A stretch of DNA of 64,000 nt from Cymbomonas tetramitiformis (taxonomy: Eukaryota; Chlorophyta; Pyramimonadophyceae; Pyramimonadales; Pyramimonadaceae), in NCBI GenBank assembly GCA_001247695.2, contig LGRX02028734.1, positions 1-64,000 on the forward strand. Direction: 5' to 3'. Positions 9,788-19,823 of the stretch are shown here, in pieces (position 1 is the stretch's first letter; the number at the start of each line of letters is the position of its first letter). The position numbers were made by a program, and so were the translations under genes. The notes below the pieces were generated by a model that saw only the letters and a list, made by a program, of their open reading frames with translations, made no database searches and had not been told where the DNA came from.

Positions 9788-10155
9788 GCAGAGGGGAGCA
9801 AACACTACTCCACATACATAGTGACATTGCCGAGAGAACAGGCAGGAAGGGGCCTGACAAACAACAGGACATTCATGTCGACATGAGCGCAAATAGAAGG
9901 GAACATGCGTACCCACACAAACGGGGCAAGAGATACTGTAGGGAGAGCAGGACAGGGAAATTCTGTGAATGGGTAAAGCATGGGAAGCATAGCAAACCCA
10001 TACTGGTGAGAAGCAGCCGACAAGTTAGGCATGACACCAGGAGAAGACGAGATGCGGATAGGGCCTGGAAACACGGGGAGAAAGGCAGAGCACACCGGGC
10101 AGCGAGACTGGAGGGAGCACAAGTAATGGCCATGCACATAGTAGTAGCAGATTAA
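9784..10155 (+). CDS. Short basic ORF after ORF1-like frame, uncertain
   Basis: A 123-codon frame overlapping the last codon of the ORF1-like frame. It is Arg-, Lys- and His-rich with no recognised domain. It may be the continuation of ORF1 after a frameshift, or non-functional sequence of the same composition. No second copy is available to decide. Confidence 0.2.
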   Translation: MSRGEQTLLHIHSDIAERTGRKGPDKQQDIHVDMSANRREHAYPHKRGKRYCRESRTGKFCEWVKHGKHSKPILVRSSRQVRHDTRRRRDADRAWKHGEKGRAHRAARLEGAQVMAMHIVVAD

Positions 10156-10335
10156 AAAAACATAGCGAAAGCCGGCAGGGAGGACCGACGCACGGAGGAA
10201 CGAAAGGAGGGGAAAAAAAGGGCACAGTCCTCCCCAGCAGGGGGTGGGGACCGGGGGACCAGACAAGAGGAGGTGAGATACCCGAATGACTCGATTACGG
10301 AAGGGATTTAGGGATTTTCAAAGACAACGGCATGC

Positions 10336-10802
10336 TCAACATGCGACAAGTGGACATGGCAATTGAAGCACTAGACCGATGACCCCCGGCAGCAAGAACC
10401 ATACAGGACATGCTACAGGTGCTTGGTAAGAACGACCAGGGCTTCAGAAGGATGGTGATGGGGAAACTGGAAAGTCAGGGAGGGACACAAATACTGGTGC
10501 TGGGGAATGGACACTGGGTGCTACTGATGCTACAAGCCAGGGATAAAGGGGGGAGTTGCACCCTACAAGCATACATATATGACCCGATGGGGGCGGTCAG
10601 ACCAAAGAACGGCGGAAAGACAGTCAGACAGACGGGAATGCTTGGGGAACTACAGGCAGCGATGAATGACTGGGTGGTGCAAAATAAACATGAAATGAAC
10701 TGCCGGGAGGCCAGAGTAACGGTGATGTACGACAAGCATCAGTATGATGGGTACAACTGTGGGGTATGGGTGCTATACATGACGGAACTATGGAACCAAT
10801 GA
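10336..10802 (+). pseudogene. Ulp1/C48-type cysteine protease module
   Basis: The frame holds the catalytic signature of ULP/SENP-type proteases: His in GNGHWVLLML (residue 35 counted from the ATG at 10410), Asp in YIYDPMG (58), Gln in KHQYDGYNCG (111) and Cys in the same stretch (117). Homology with unit A begins upstream of that ATG, at NGMLNMRQVDMAIEALDR, and the frame there is broken by TGA at 10380-10382. The module is therefore counted as interrupted, although the catalytic part after 10410 is open. Dualen is known to carry a cysteine protease. It may process the polyprotein or act on host ubiquitin-like conjugates; that role is inference. Confidence 0.65.
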
Positions 10803-10826
10803 CTAAGGACACAAAAAGTAGCGTGG

Positions 10827-11771
10827 TTGCAGCATGTGTATGCGGCAACACTGAACACGACTAGATGCATTAAGCTACACACAACGGAAATCGTGCAGGG
10901 GTGCAGAAGAAGGTACAGGCCAAAAGTGGAGGCAGCCATTATGAGGGAAGGGGACCAACGGACGAACAGCAGTGCGGAGACAGCAGAGGAAGGAAACGGG
11001 ACACAGATAAAGGAAGAGAAAACCAACGGCCAGCAGGTGGGACCGATGGACACCCTGATGGGGCTAGTGACACGAAAAAACCAAATGTGCGAACAGGTAG
11101 AGGAAACCATACACAGACAGGGAGGGGGAACGCCGGCGTCAATGGATACAGGGACCATGATGCAAGCAATGAAAGAGGAGAACAGCGTCCTCACAATGAA
11201 CACAACTAGAGCACTGGAAAGGGTAGGACGCACCCAGATAGCGATGAGAGAAGGGACGTCCTGGGGGTTGGTAATGATTACAATGACGGGTAGTAACACG
11301 GCAGTGCATGTGTGGGTTCCAGAGAAGGGAATACGAGGCCGGGATGAGCTTGTGGATGTGGTAGACACCTGGGTCAGATGGAGGGCGTACGAGCTAGGGT
11401 GGGAGTACCAAGGGATGACGGCACACAGCACACCACGAGAATGGAGGGCAATGGAGCTGGATGAACAGGTGGTAAAGGTAGCGGAAGGATGGGCGCGTTG
11501 GCACAACGATGGGAAGCCAGGGCCATTCCACCTGGGAGGTACCACAATGCTGACAAAGACACCACGACAGGAGGCATACGCAACAAGAAATAACACGGAA
11601 GCGCCTGCGCGGGAATACCAGAAGCCGAGTAGCGGAGTACGTACCAAGAAGGGGGAAGGGAGAGATACACCTACGGAACAAAAGGACAGGAAAAGGGCAA
11701 CACAAACAGTTCAAACCACCCTCCCTTTCCAGGGGAATGCAGGGCACATCATGAGTCAGAGAGAGGGATGA
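10827..11771 (+). CDS. Uncharacterised LINE ORF segment between protease and APE
   Basis: An open frame of 314 codons in the same strand and order as the LINE modules. The middle (near 11250-11420) reads TSWGLVMITMTGSN then VHVWVPEKG and WVRWRAYELGWEYQGM, which looks like a small alpha/beta fold but matches no family I can name. The ends are basic and low-complexity. It is probably a linker domain of the LINE polyprotein. Copy 2 is 5'-truncated and does not cover it, so conservation is unknown. Confidence 0.35.
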   Translation: MQHVYAATLNTTRCIKLHTTEIVQGCRRRYRPKVEAAIMREGDQRTNSSAETAEEGNGTQIKEEKTNGQQVGPMDTLMGLVTRKNQMCEQVEETIHRQGGGTPASMDTGTMMQAMKEENSVLTMNTTRALERVGRTQIAMREGTSWGLVMITMTGSNTAVHVWVPEKGIRGRDELVDVVDTWVRWRAYELGWEYQGMTAHSTPREWRAMELDEQVVKVAEGWARWHNDGKPGPFHLGGTTMLTKTPRQEAYATRNNTEAPAREYQKPSSGVRTKKGEGRDTPTEQKDRKRATQTVQTTLPFQGNAGHIMSQREG

Positions 11772-11888
11772 GCGTAGACACCTCAGACCCTAACCGTAGA
11801 CACCTCAGAACCCAAAGGGAGGGAGGCAGAAAAAAGGACAGAAGAGAAGCCACCCCGGCCAGCTAAGAAAGAATTTGGGTTTTGTGTT

Positions 11889-12770
11889 ATGTTAAATGTG
11901 TTAAACCCTAAACTATGGGCGGGAAGAATGCCCAAACCTGAGAGCCTAGACCACAACAGGATGCAGGACGACCAACACCACGTGCTAACCCTCCTAACAT
12001 GGAATATACAAGGGTCGAGACACTCGCTGTATGAACTGGAGGAGCAAATGCGACGGTGGAAAGTTGATGTAGCATTAGTCACAGAGACAAAGTCAGCGAC
12101 TGCAGACATAAAAATACACTTTATGAACAGTGAACAGTCACACATAATATGCACCAGCATACCGGACATAAAGGGAGGAGGGACAGAGAGTGACAGCCAC
12201 AAAGCTGGCCTGGCGGTCATACTAAGGGGGGAATGCGCCAAACAACATAACTACACGGAGGTAAGGGTGCCGCACCTACAGGGAGCACTCATTCATACAC
12301 TCCTCCACTTCCCGGGAGGAAAGTACATACACCTCATAGGGGTTTACTACCCGGTGGAAGGAAAGGACGACCTGGGAGAGCAGGGCGACACGGGCCTTAG
12401 GGAGAGCACAAGAGATGAATTGAGAAAGGGAGTGCGGGAATATGTCCAAATGGTAACAATGGACAGCAAGAAGAAGCCAGGGGAAACAATCCTAGTGTGT
12501 GGGGACCTGAATGCCACAACGGGAGCACCAAAGAACCGCAGAGACAAAGAATGGAGAGAAGTAGCAGACTCAGAGCAACTGGACTTCGGGATGTAGGAGG
12601 TAACAGGGAAACAACGCTTAGATGGCACCCACACCGGAATATTGATAGGATGCTTGCGAGCGAGGAGGAGCACTCACTCTACTCACAACTGACCGGAGGC
12701 GAACTCACCAACCTTCATACCAGCGACCATATGATGATTTGCGCAACACAAATGAACCTCAAGTCCTGGG
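11889..12770 (+). pseudogene. AP-endonuclease-like (APE/EEP) domain of LINE copy 1
   Basis: Motifs of the exonuclease-endonuclease-phosphatase fold occur in order: LTWNIQG (catalytic Asn), VTETK (Glu), GVYYP, GDLNATT (the GDxN motif), and TSDHMMI (Asp-His) near 12719-12730. The first four are in the frame 11889-12596, which stops with TAG. The SDH motif is in another frame (from 12497), so a frameshift lies near 12590. Copy 2 retains GDLNATT and LSDHKMI in a like arrangement. In LINEs this domain nicks target DNA to prime reverse transcription. About 235 residues plus the shifted tail is normal length for the domain. Confidence 0.85.
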
Positions 12771-13598
12771 GAACTCACCACCCGACGAAGCAATGGCAGG
12801 AGAGGAGCAAAGAGGAAAGACTCAAGCTTCCATTGTCAGAAGACGAAACCTCGACCCTCAAAAGGCTACTGGATGCGGCCTACACATGGGCACAGGATGA
12901 GGAAATAAGGGAGGCGATAAGCACTATTATGGAAGACACCATGGAGCAACACAAAAGAAAGGCAATAGACCATGCTGGGGAGGTGGTAGTTCGGATACTG
13001 AGAAATGCCAAGGACGTTGCGATGGAGGATGCCAACCTCCCGAAAAAGACGGCACCACCCAAGCAGGAGCATGGACTACACCTCCCGAAGACTATACGCA
13101 AAGCCAGGGACGGACACCTGAAGGAAAGAAACAGGTGCAGGGAAAATATAAACTCTTGGAAAAGGGAGATAGCAGAAAGGGAACTTAAGGAGGGGGAACG
13201 AACCGAGAAGTTCAACAAAAGAACAAGTGAAATTAGGGAATGGGAGCAGTGGGAGAGGGAGCAGAAGAGAATGGCAGCTAGGGAAGCCAGAAGGTGCATA
13301 CAGGAGCATGCGATAAACATAAAGCAACAAACCAGATTGAGAATGAGAGAAGGATACTGGAGTAACATAAAGAACTAGCACAGGAAGGTATACAAGCAAG
13401 AGGTAGAACGGGAGCGCACCAGCGACAGCGATACATGGCATAGAAACCAAGGAAGGGGAGCTGGTGGTAGGGCAACGGAAAGTAGCGGAAGCCATGGGGG
13501 AACACATAGCAAGGTCAGCCCCGTGCAGAATGCAAGAACCTGAACAGGGACTCGCAACGGAGCCACCATGGTTTGATGAAAAATACAAAGATTACCTG
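12771..13598 (+). pseudogene. APE-RT linker, helical and charged
   Basis: After the APE the frame (to 13378) encodes a Lys/Glu/Arg-rich segment likely to form long helices (ERNRCRENINSWKREIAER). It ends YWSNIKN then TAG. Another frame continues the homology with copy 2: MGEHIARSAP and PPWFDEKYKDYL match MADHMAWSQP and PPWLDDKQPEYI. The alignment to copy 2 stops at about 13598, where the RT palm should begin. In other LINEs this segment links the endonuclease and RT domains. Confidence 0.6.
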
Positions 13599-15097
13599 AG
13601 TGCGGGCAGATGCACGAGACCGAACTCATGACGGGCATGGAAGAACAACTCAAGAAACTAGCAGCGTTCGGGGACTGGAGCGGCCTCAGAATAAACCCAG
13701 ACAAAACGAAAATAACAGGTGTAGAATACGGGAAAAGGAATGTCAGAGAGAGAGTAAGCACAAGGGTGTGAGGTGCGGAAACCAAGCCATAAAGGCACTC
13801 AAAGCAAGGGACACATACAAATACCTGGGGGTCCACCTCAACATGCTAGGAGACTGGAAAGAGGAAAAATGCAAGTCGCTACAGGAATTGCAAAGAAGAA
13901 TTGAAGCCCTACTGGCGACACCACTCACACAAAGACAAAAAAGAATACTCACTAAAGTCGGCGGTCCTTGGAAAATTTAGGTGCGGCCTGCACCTCGGGA
14001 TATATACTCACTCAGAAATGCAGCAGGTAGAAAACAAACTGGGAGCAGCCCTGAAAAGAATATATGGACTGCCAGTTAACGGGACACCCAACGAACTCAC
14101 AACAGAGAGCAAAGAGGAGTACGGACTAGGCCTGCAGCCCCTACAGGCGGTGTATGCACAAGAAATATACTCGGGGCTGGCGGAGGCCATACAAAGCGAG
14201 GAGGACAAAGGTGTACAGATGGGATACGGTAAAAGAGAGAGAAACCTACAGACGAGAATTAGGATGTCGCAAGTAAGTAGGTCCACGGCGGGGCTTCTGG
14301 AACAACACTTTCAATGTAGAGGCCAAAGCGAGGAGAGAGGCAAGCTGAGGATGGGTCTGCAAACACAAACAAATACACTAAGAAAACTGAATGCACTGAA
14401 CGAATATGGAATACATGTCCAAGGGACTGGAAACCACATGCCGACACTAGCTAAAGAAACACTGCCGATAATGAGACAACTAGCTGACGCCACGAGAGTG
14501 TACACGAACGCGGAGATGGAAGGAACCACCAGGAGAACCAAATACCAAAGGAAAATAGACGATGAACTCAGAGACCCGGAGGAACAACCCATGACCAAGG
14601 GAACAGAGAAAATGGGCACGGTGAAGGTTGTGAAAGAAACCAGGGAGAGACAAGCCACGAAGGGAATAAACTTCACTAAGTTGCTCACCCTGTTCAGAAC
14701 CTACCCGGACCTGAAACACCTTACCACGGCGGATGGGAGGAAGGCGCTGCCATTAACGGCGCTCAGGGAAACTGGTGGAAGGGCACATGACCACAACACT
14801 ACACAAAAAATACAGCAAGGCATGCTGCACCTATACCCATACATATGTGAGGAACAGCCCAATGATGTCAAAAACCCGGGGGACCACGGGGACTACCACG
14901 AACGGAACAGGACACTAGAACAAAAGTACATACAGCGACACAAGATAGGAGAACTAGAGAAATATACCAAGGACACGAAAGGGATGGCGGAGATAGAGGA
15001 CTGGCCGGCACAAATAAAGGTACTATATGAGGAGGGGAACAGTCTAAAAGATATAATGCGCCCCAAAGGCAACCCAAGCTCAAGCCAGCACGCATAA
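13599..15097 (+). pseudogene. RT remnant: palm deleted, C-terminal part kept
   Basis: At about 13600-13620 the sequence jumps from the linker to the region after RT motif C (FGDWSGLRINPDKTKITG). The segment matching copy 2 from about 33.09 to 33.9 kb is absent, including the DF-x-x-AY, QGDSMSP and FVDD motifs. YKYLGVHLN follows near 13815, then a frameshift near 13940. Then comes a long frame to 15097 that aligns with 36463-37495 of copy 2 (EYSLKSAVLGKFRCGLHLG versus EYSLNTAILGKLRYGIHLG; QEIYSGL; NTLRKLNA). That part is the thumb and following region. It has no RT activity without the palm. Confidence 0.8.
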
Positions 15098-15149
15098 TGA
15101 CCCAATGGGCACAACAGCAAGACCCAATGGAAACCCCGGGTCTTGAAGG

Positions 15150-15600
15150 AACCTACACCCCCGTAAAAATAATGGCCAGAAGACAATAGTTGGAAAACTA
15201 CGAGGAAGCGGACTCCAAGGTGATACAATATGACACACAGTGGACAGGAATAGGCGGAGAAACCAGAAGGACGTGGAGCACGGAGGAAACCGTACGAGCC
15301 CACCTCCTGGCGCACACTCCCGACTTGGACCAAGGATGGGCGAGCCTCATGGGCGAATGGGAAAACGAAAAGCACGGAAACAAACCTCAGAAAGGGCCAG
15401 GGGAGGAAATACTGGCAGGACGACCGAAACATGAACAAAAGTACTTGCAAAATATTACACACTTGCGAATACAAACGAGAGAAACCAACCCGGACCAAGA
15501 CATACGGAGTACAGCAGGAGCGCTAGAAAGACAGCTCCGCACCGAAGGTGACATGACCTTCTGTTATGAACCGGATGGAGGGCTGATAGGCATGTTACAC
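15150..15600 (+). pseudogene. Chromodomain-like module of LINE copy 1
   Basis: Reading TPVKIMARRQ, then an in-frame TAG at 15187-15189, then KVIQYDTQWTG and RRTWSTEETVRAHL, the segment follows the chromodomain pattern (start strand, Y-x-V-x-W-x-G, then x-TW-x-x-E-E). Copy 2 has the same module without a stop (QYKVLWEGVMQETWSEEETI). Conservation between two diverged copies supports real coding. It lies between the RT C-terminus and the PCIF1-like module. The homology ends in LIGMLH at base 15600, where a DNA transposon is inserted. A role in chromatin targeting is an inference from chromoviruses. Confidence 0.55.
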
Positions 15601-15932
15601 TTGAACAAGGATTCTAACTAAAATTCACTAAGTTTTACTAAAAAATCGAGAATGGTCCTAAAGTGCCAAAATGCCCCCTAAAGCTGGGTAATTGGGATTT
15701 GGTGTCCTAAACACGCCCCTAAAAGCCCCTAAAAGCCGCGGAGACAGGCGAGAATCTGATATCGAGAGCCTAAACGCTTGTATAAATTTAAAGAAAGGCT
15801 AATCGACGTGTATAAATTGCGAGAACATGGGGGAAGGCATACAATCGCGGTATAAATGATAGAAATTCCATGGCAAGCAGGTGATGAGTGCATGAATATA
15901 AACTAAGATAATAAGATAGCGAAATCGCATGC

Positions 15933-16349
15933 ATGGCCACGGTGTACCTCAGGATGTCCCTCAACACAGAGGTGGTGCATTCTTCCCAGTACATGCGAGC
16001 CACGAAGCGAATCTCACACCACGTCTCCCTCACTGGTACCGTCAGTGGTTTCGGCGAGCTAGGTCTACCACCAGGCTACCCTTACGCACAAATCCTCGCG
16101 TATTACCTTGTGACAAACTCTGCAACACAGCAGGTGGTGTGTCGCCTGGCACGGGTCGTTGCGTACAGAGAAATCCAAGACGAGTACCGTACAAAGCAAG
16201 GGATAACAGTGGTGGACAAGGAGGATTGTGTAGAGCTCATCGTACCATGTGCCGCCATCCTCACCAAGGCCATGTTTCAAGATCTCCCTGGCAGTACACA
16301 CTGCCACGTCATGCACCTATTTCATCAAGTACGCACGGGCTGTTACTAA
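15933..16349 (+). CDS. Hypothetical 138-residue protein inside the DNA transposon
   Basis: An ATG-started frame of 138 codons with balanced, non-repetitive composition, unlike the purine-rich LINE around it (RATKRISHHVSLTGTVSG, CRLARVVAYREIQDEYRTK, VELIVPCAAIL). I do not recognise a family. It could be a captured host gene fragment or a chance frame. No second copy is in the window. The region 16350-16520 after it has no feature. Confidence 0.35.
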   Translation: MATVYLRMSLNTEVVHSSQYMRATKRISHHVSLTGTVSGFGELGLPPGYPYAQILAYYLVTNSATQQVVCRLARVVAYREIQDEYRTKQGITVVDKEDCVELIVPCAAILTKAMFQDLPGSTHCHVMHLFHQVRTGCY

Positions 16350-16524
16350 TGAGACCACCCGATTCACTTTACCTAGCGCGGCACGCGTGTCGTGCATCGG
16401 CTTCCAGCATCGCCTGACCCAGCTAGAGAGCATTGATTGGCTGAACCATGGCTGAACTGCTGAACAATAGCCTAATACTTGTATGCGGCGTGGACCTGTG
16501 TAGGACTTTCTCATACTGTATTTA

Positions 16525-17075
16525 TGGACCAATGGGTTCCCTAAACATCTAGCCAATTGTAATACACTGTGCCTAGGGTTTCCCCAACATTGGACCAATA
16601 AAATAGCAGCATATTAGGTTTCCCTACACATCTAGCCAATAGAAAAGCATAGTGCCTACGGTTTCCTAAACAATGGACCAATAACATAGCAACATATTAG
16701 GTTTTCCTAAACATCTAGCCAATAGCAAAGCACAGTGCATAGGGTTTCCTAAACATTGGGCCAATAACATAGCTGCATATTAGGTTTCCCTACACATCTA
16801 GCCAATAGCAAAGCACAGTGCATAGGGTTTCCTAAACATTGGACCAATAACATAGCTGCATATTAGGTTTTCGTGAACTTCTAGCCAATAGCAAAGCACA
16901 ATACCTAGGGTTTCCTAAACATCGGGCCAATAAAATAGCAGCATATTAGGTTTTCCTAAACATCGGGCCAATAAAATAGCAGCATATTAGGTTTTCCTAA
17001 ACATCTAGCCAATAGCAAAGCACGATGCCTAGGGTTTCCTAAACATTGGACCAATAACATAGCTGCGTATTTAAA
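16525..17075 (+). repeat. 83-bp tandem repeat made of two 41-42-bp half units
   Basis: The phrase TCTAGCCAATAG recurs at 16631, 16714, 16797 and 16880 (period 83) and again at 17004, after an extra half unit. Each 83-bp unit consists of two related halves, each with TTTCCTAAACAT and CCAAT. The CCTAAA word also occurs near the transposon ends. The array lies wholly inside the DNA transposon. Confidence 0.85.
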
Positions 17076-17303
17076 TGTGGAATCGGTTTATATTGTGTCA
17101 TGTTCCTAACTTTTGAATTATACCAAGTTTATATATACTCCCGTCCAATCACTAATTACCCAACTTTAGGAGAACCCATTGTTAACATACAATACGAGTT
17201 TATACTTAAGTATGTGTTCATATGACATGTTTAGGAGATTTTTAGGAGATTCTTAGGAATATTTAGGTATACTTAGGAGATTAGTTGTTAGAGTGTTAAG
17301 CAC

Positions 17304-18023
17304 AACGAAGACCCAGGAACTATACAACAGGTATACCCAGTCGGTGGGCGACGCCTCAGTAAGGAGGCCAACGCAGAAACAGCAAGCCAAGAGGCGACGA
17401 CTGGAATTGGAACACCGGGTGCAAGTGGGCTCCTTCGAGGAGGAAGTGGCCCAACTACTCATACGATACTCCAGCAAGGCGGAATTGAAGCAAAGGAGAA
17501 GAAACCTACAGAACCACTGGACCCTCCCCCCCGAAATGATGGAAGCAGTCCATTCAGCCATGGGAGCAAAAACGGAAGTCTTTGCCTCCCCGCTGAATGT
17601 ACACAGAGACACCACCAGCTACTACTCACAATACCCACGAGATGCCGTCTTTGGAGCTATGGGTTCGGCATGGGAAGCGAAGTGGGAAGACCTGGGGGCG
17701 TACCAATTCAACCCAGAATACACAGCGGAGGACCTGCACAGGGCACTGAAGAAAGCGATAGAGGCAACAAAAAAGGACAAGCCAGTACTAGGGGTGGGGG
17801 TCTACCCCACGTATGCCAAAACCCCATACAGAAAGCTACTGAACAAACACATGGGGTACAGAGTGCACGAACTCCTAGAGGTAAAGGGGGACAATTCACC
17901 TTCCTACCGCCAGACCACTGGATACAAGGGAACCACCAACAGCCCAAGCAATGCAATTGGAACATGAGAATTCTGATAGTGGCGAACGTAGCAGGATGGA
18001 AGAAATACTGCCAAATTCAGTGA
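17304..18023 (+). pseudogene. PCIF1-like methyltransferase-like module of LINE copy 1
   Basis: The order and spacing of motifs follow the PCIF1 (cap-adjacent adenosine N6-methyltransferase) catalytic domain: TEVFASPLNVH (17572 on), FGAMGSAWE, then GAYQFNPEYTAEDLH (NPEY near 17709), GVGVYPTYAKTPYRKLL, GYRVHELLE, FTFLPPDHW and ILIVANVAGW. PCIF1 has NPPF where this has NPEY, so two of the four motif residues differ. The first frame runs to 17967; the part with FTFLPPDHW is in another frame, so a frameshift lies near 17890. Copy 2 has the same NPEY. It may be a methyltransferase fold reused for RNA or cap binding. Confidence 0.6.
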
Positions 18024-19111
18024 ACACACATGATATATTCAGCGAGGCCCTGCTCACGTGCCCGCAAAGCAAAGTTCGTACAATAGGCAGGGGAAACTAC
18101 AGGCATAGGCCATTGACGCTACGAGACGCGGACAGGCAGCCCAGGTCAATGACGGAATGGGACAAGGATTGTGTAATTGACCCAGCCCCCTCGACCACCC
18201 ACGAACTGCCAGAACTGTACTCGCTACCAAAGGATGACCTGGAAAAAGAAGTAAACGAAATAATAGACAGGTGGACGGAAGAAAGGAAAAGGGAGGAAGG
18301 CCACGGGGTGGAGAAAGTAGGATCAAGACCCTCAGTCAAGACTGTTGTGGAGGCCAACACCACGTGGAGCAGGGGAAAAATAAGTGAAGATGCCCACAGA
18401 AGGTGGGCGCAAAGACTCAAAGGAAGTGAGAGGGCGGCAGAGGAGCTGACTACCTCTACAGTACAAAGGGAGGGAAGCGAGGAGCAGAACGAAGAACCAA
18501 AGGCAAGGGACTGGTGGGGCGAAAATGGGAAGGAATACCCGCGGCCGGAGAGGAAATTTGACAGACTTGGCATGATATACACGGACGGCAGCCAAAGAAA
18601 AGTAGAAACCCAATGGGGGGACAAGGAGGACGTCACGGTGGCGGGTGTCTGGGACCCTAGAAAAGGGCGCAATAAGGAACATATGCAAAGTTGGCAGGGC
18701 CAATGTCAGACAGTCAACAGGGCGGAACTCACTGCCATACTTATGGCACTCATGCTGGACGAGAACGTGGACGAGAAAGAAGTCAAAGTATGCACAGACA
18801 GCCTCACCTCCCTGTACCAAATACAAAACATGAAAAGAAGACCCCATACGCTGGAAAGACACGTGCACCGGGACATACTATGGAAAATACTAAAACACAC
18901 GGAAACCCTCGATAAACAGGGAATTAAAGTGGCACTGTACAAAGTCAATGCACACGTGGGAATACAAGGAACTGAGAAAGCGGACGAGGTGGCAAGGAGG
19001 GCCTGCGTAGAGGGAAGTTATGAACTGAACCATGATAAACGGAAACAATACGATTGGCTGCCAGCTGTACAGCCACAGGAAAACAATTGGACGGGAGGCA
19101 AGCAGTTCTAA
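17951..19111 (+). CDS. RNase H domain of LINE copy 1
   Basis: A type-1 RNase H is complete in one frame: MIYTDGSQ (first Asp, near 18572), VNRAELTAILMAL (Glu), VCTDSLTSLYQI (Asp), and KVNAHVGIQGTEKADEVARRA (His and last Asp, near 18945-18995). The first 200 residues or so form a charged linker joining it to the PCIF1-like module. RNase H removes the RNA strand of the cDNA hybrid. The frame ends at TAA 19109-19111, where copy 2 continues into an acidic hinge. The ATG at the start of the frame is inside the polyprotein and need not be a start. Confidence 0.88.
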   Translation: MQLEHENSDSGERSRMEEILPNSVNTHDIFSEALLTCPQSKVRTIGRGNYRHRPLTLRDADRQPRSMTEWDKDCVIDPAPSTTHELPELYSLPKDDLEKEVNEIIDRWTEERKREEGHGVEKVGSRPSVKTVVEANTTWSRGKISEDAHRRWAQRLKGSERAAEELTTSTVQREGSEEQNEEPKARDWWGENGKEYPRPERKFDRLGMIYTDGSQRKVETQWGDKEDVTVAGVWDPRKGRNKEHMQSWQGQCQTVNRAELTAILMALMLDENVDEKEVKVCTDSLTSLYQIQNMKRRPHTLERHVHRDILWKILKHTETLDKQGIKVALYKVNAHVGIQGTEKADEVARRACVEGSYELNHDKRKQYDWLPAVQPQENNWTGGKQF

Positions 19112-19823
19112 ACCACGTGCAAAGAACGGTGAGTGAAACGAAACAAACAGGGAGGGACAATGTAATACAAAGAATGAAGAGAAAGCTGGAAACGGGACCT
19201 GAAGAATGGGAAACCAAGAAGCAACGCATTACAAGATTGGAAGAGGAAAGGGCCAAAAGAGACAACGAGCCCACAGAAAGGGGGGCGGAGGAGGAAGACA
19301 TGAATACCACAGGACGGGAGGATGAAGGGGCACAGCAAATACTGGCGGAATGGGATATGCTGCTATGGGAGGCGGAAGAAGCGGAGCTGAACACGATAGA
19401 GGGGAACGATGCAGTGCCCGAAGGCGTGGACGGGGAGGAACACAGAGAAACAAGAAGCCAGAAAGGGCCGAACCAAACTGGGCAGAGGCGGTGGAGGACT
19501 CCCCAAGGAGCAGAGGGCACACAAGAAAACGGGTAGAACAACGTAACGAAAATTACAAGGGAAGCAAACTCACCAGGGACAACATGCGCGAACGAGACGG
19601 TGAGTCGGGAAGAAACCCAGAAGGTGGAAGAGGCAGACATAATGGAAATGGCCCAACAACAGCAAGAGGCACAAGAGGAGAACCGAGCACAACACGAGGC
19701 GGCGCAGCAACAGGCAGCTATGCAGCAGGAAGCACAACCGATAGGAGGGTGGAGGGCAGAGGCCAGGAAGAAGGTACGAGTGGCAGCTGAGGAGACACCG
19801 GAAAAATACATGCAACACCTATG
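19112..19823 (+). pseudogene. Acidic, Glu-rich hinge between RNase H and RLE
   Basis: Three overlapping short frames (19054-19536, 19350-19790, 19600-19824) together cover a Glu/Gln/Arg-rich segment (EEREWQQQ-like composition; AEWDMLLWEAEEAE; MEMAQQQQEAQEEN) that corresponds to 40090-40620 in copy 2 (MTEEELQEMMTDMQEREEE). It is likely helical. The frame changes point to indels. Confidence 0.4.

Larger units (their letters stand above)
15601..17300. mobile_element. 1.7-kb non-autonomous DNA transposon inserted in LINE copy 1
   Basis: Alignment with copy 2 shows that coding sequence stops at 15600 (LIGMLH) and resumes at about 17302 (TTKTQELYNRY). CAC is present at 15598-15600 and 17301-17303, a 3-bp target duplication. 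The ends are loosely inverted (TTGAACAAGGATTCTAAC inward from the left; CTTAACACTCTAAC on the other strand from the right). CCTAAA or CTAAG motifs are reiterated next to both ends in opposite orientation. A 3-bp duplication with subterminal repeats suggests a CACTA-like or Harbinger-like element. No transposase is present. The joined LINE frame is off by one base, so an indel also occurred. Confidence 0.65.

Noticed and set aside
11690..11735. PCNA-interacting (PIP-box-like) motif QTTLPFQ in the LINE
   Set aside because: The aromatic pair at the required positions is missing, and the motif cannot be checked in copy 2, which is truncated.
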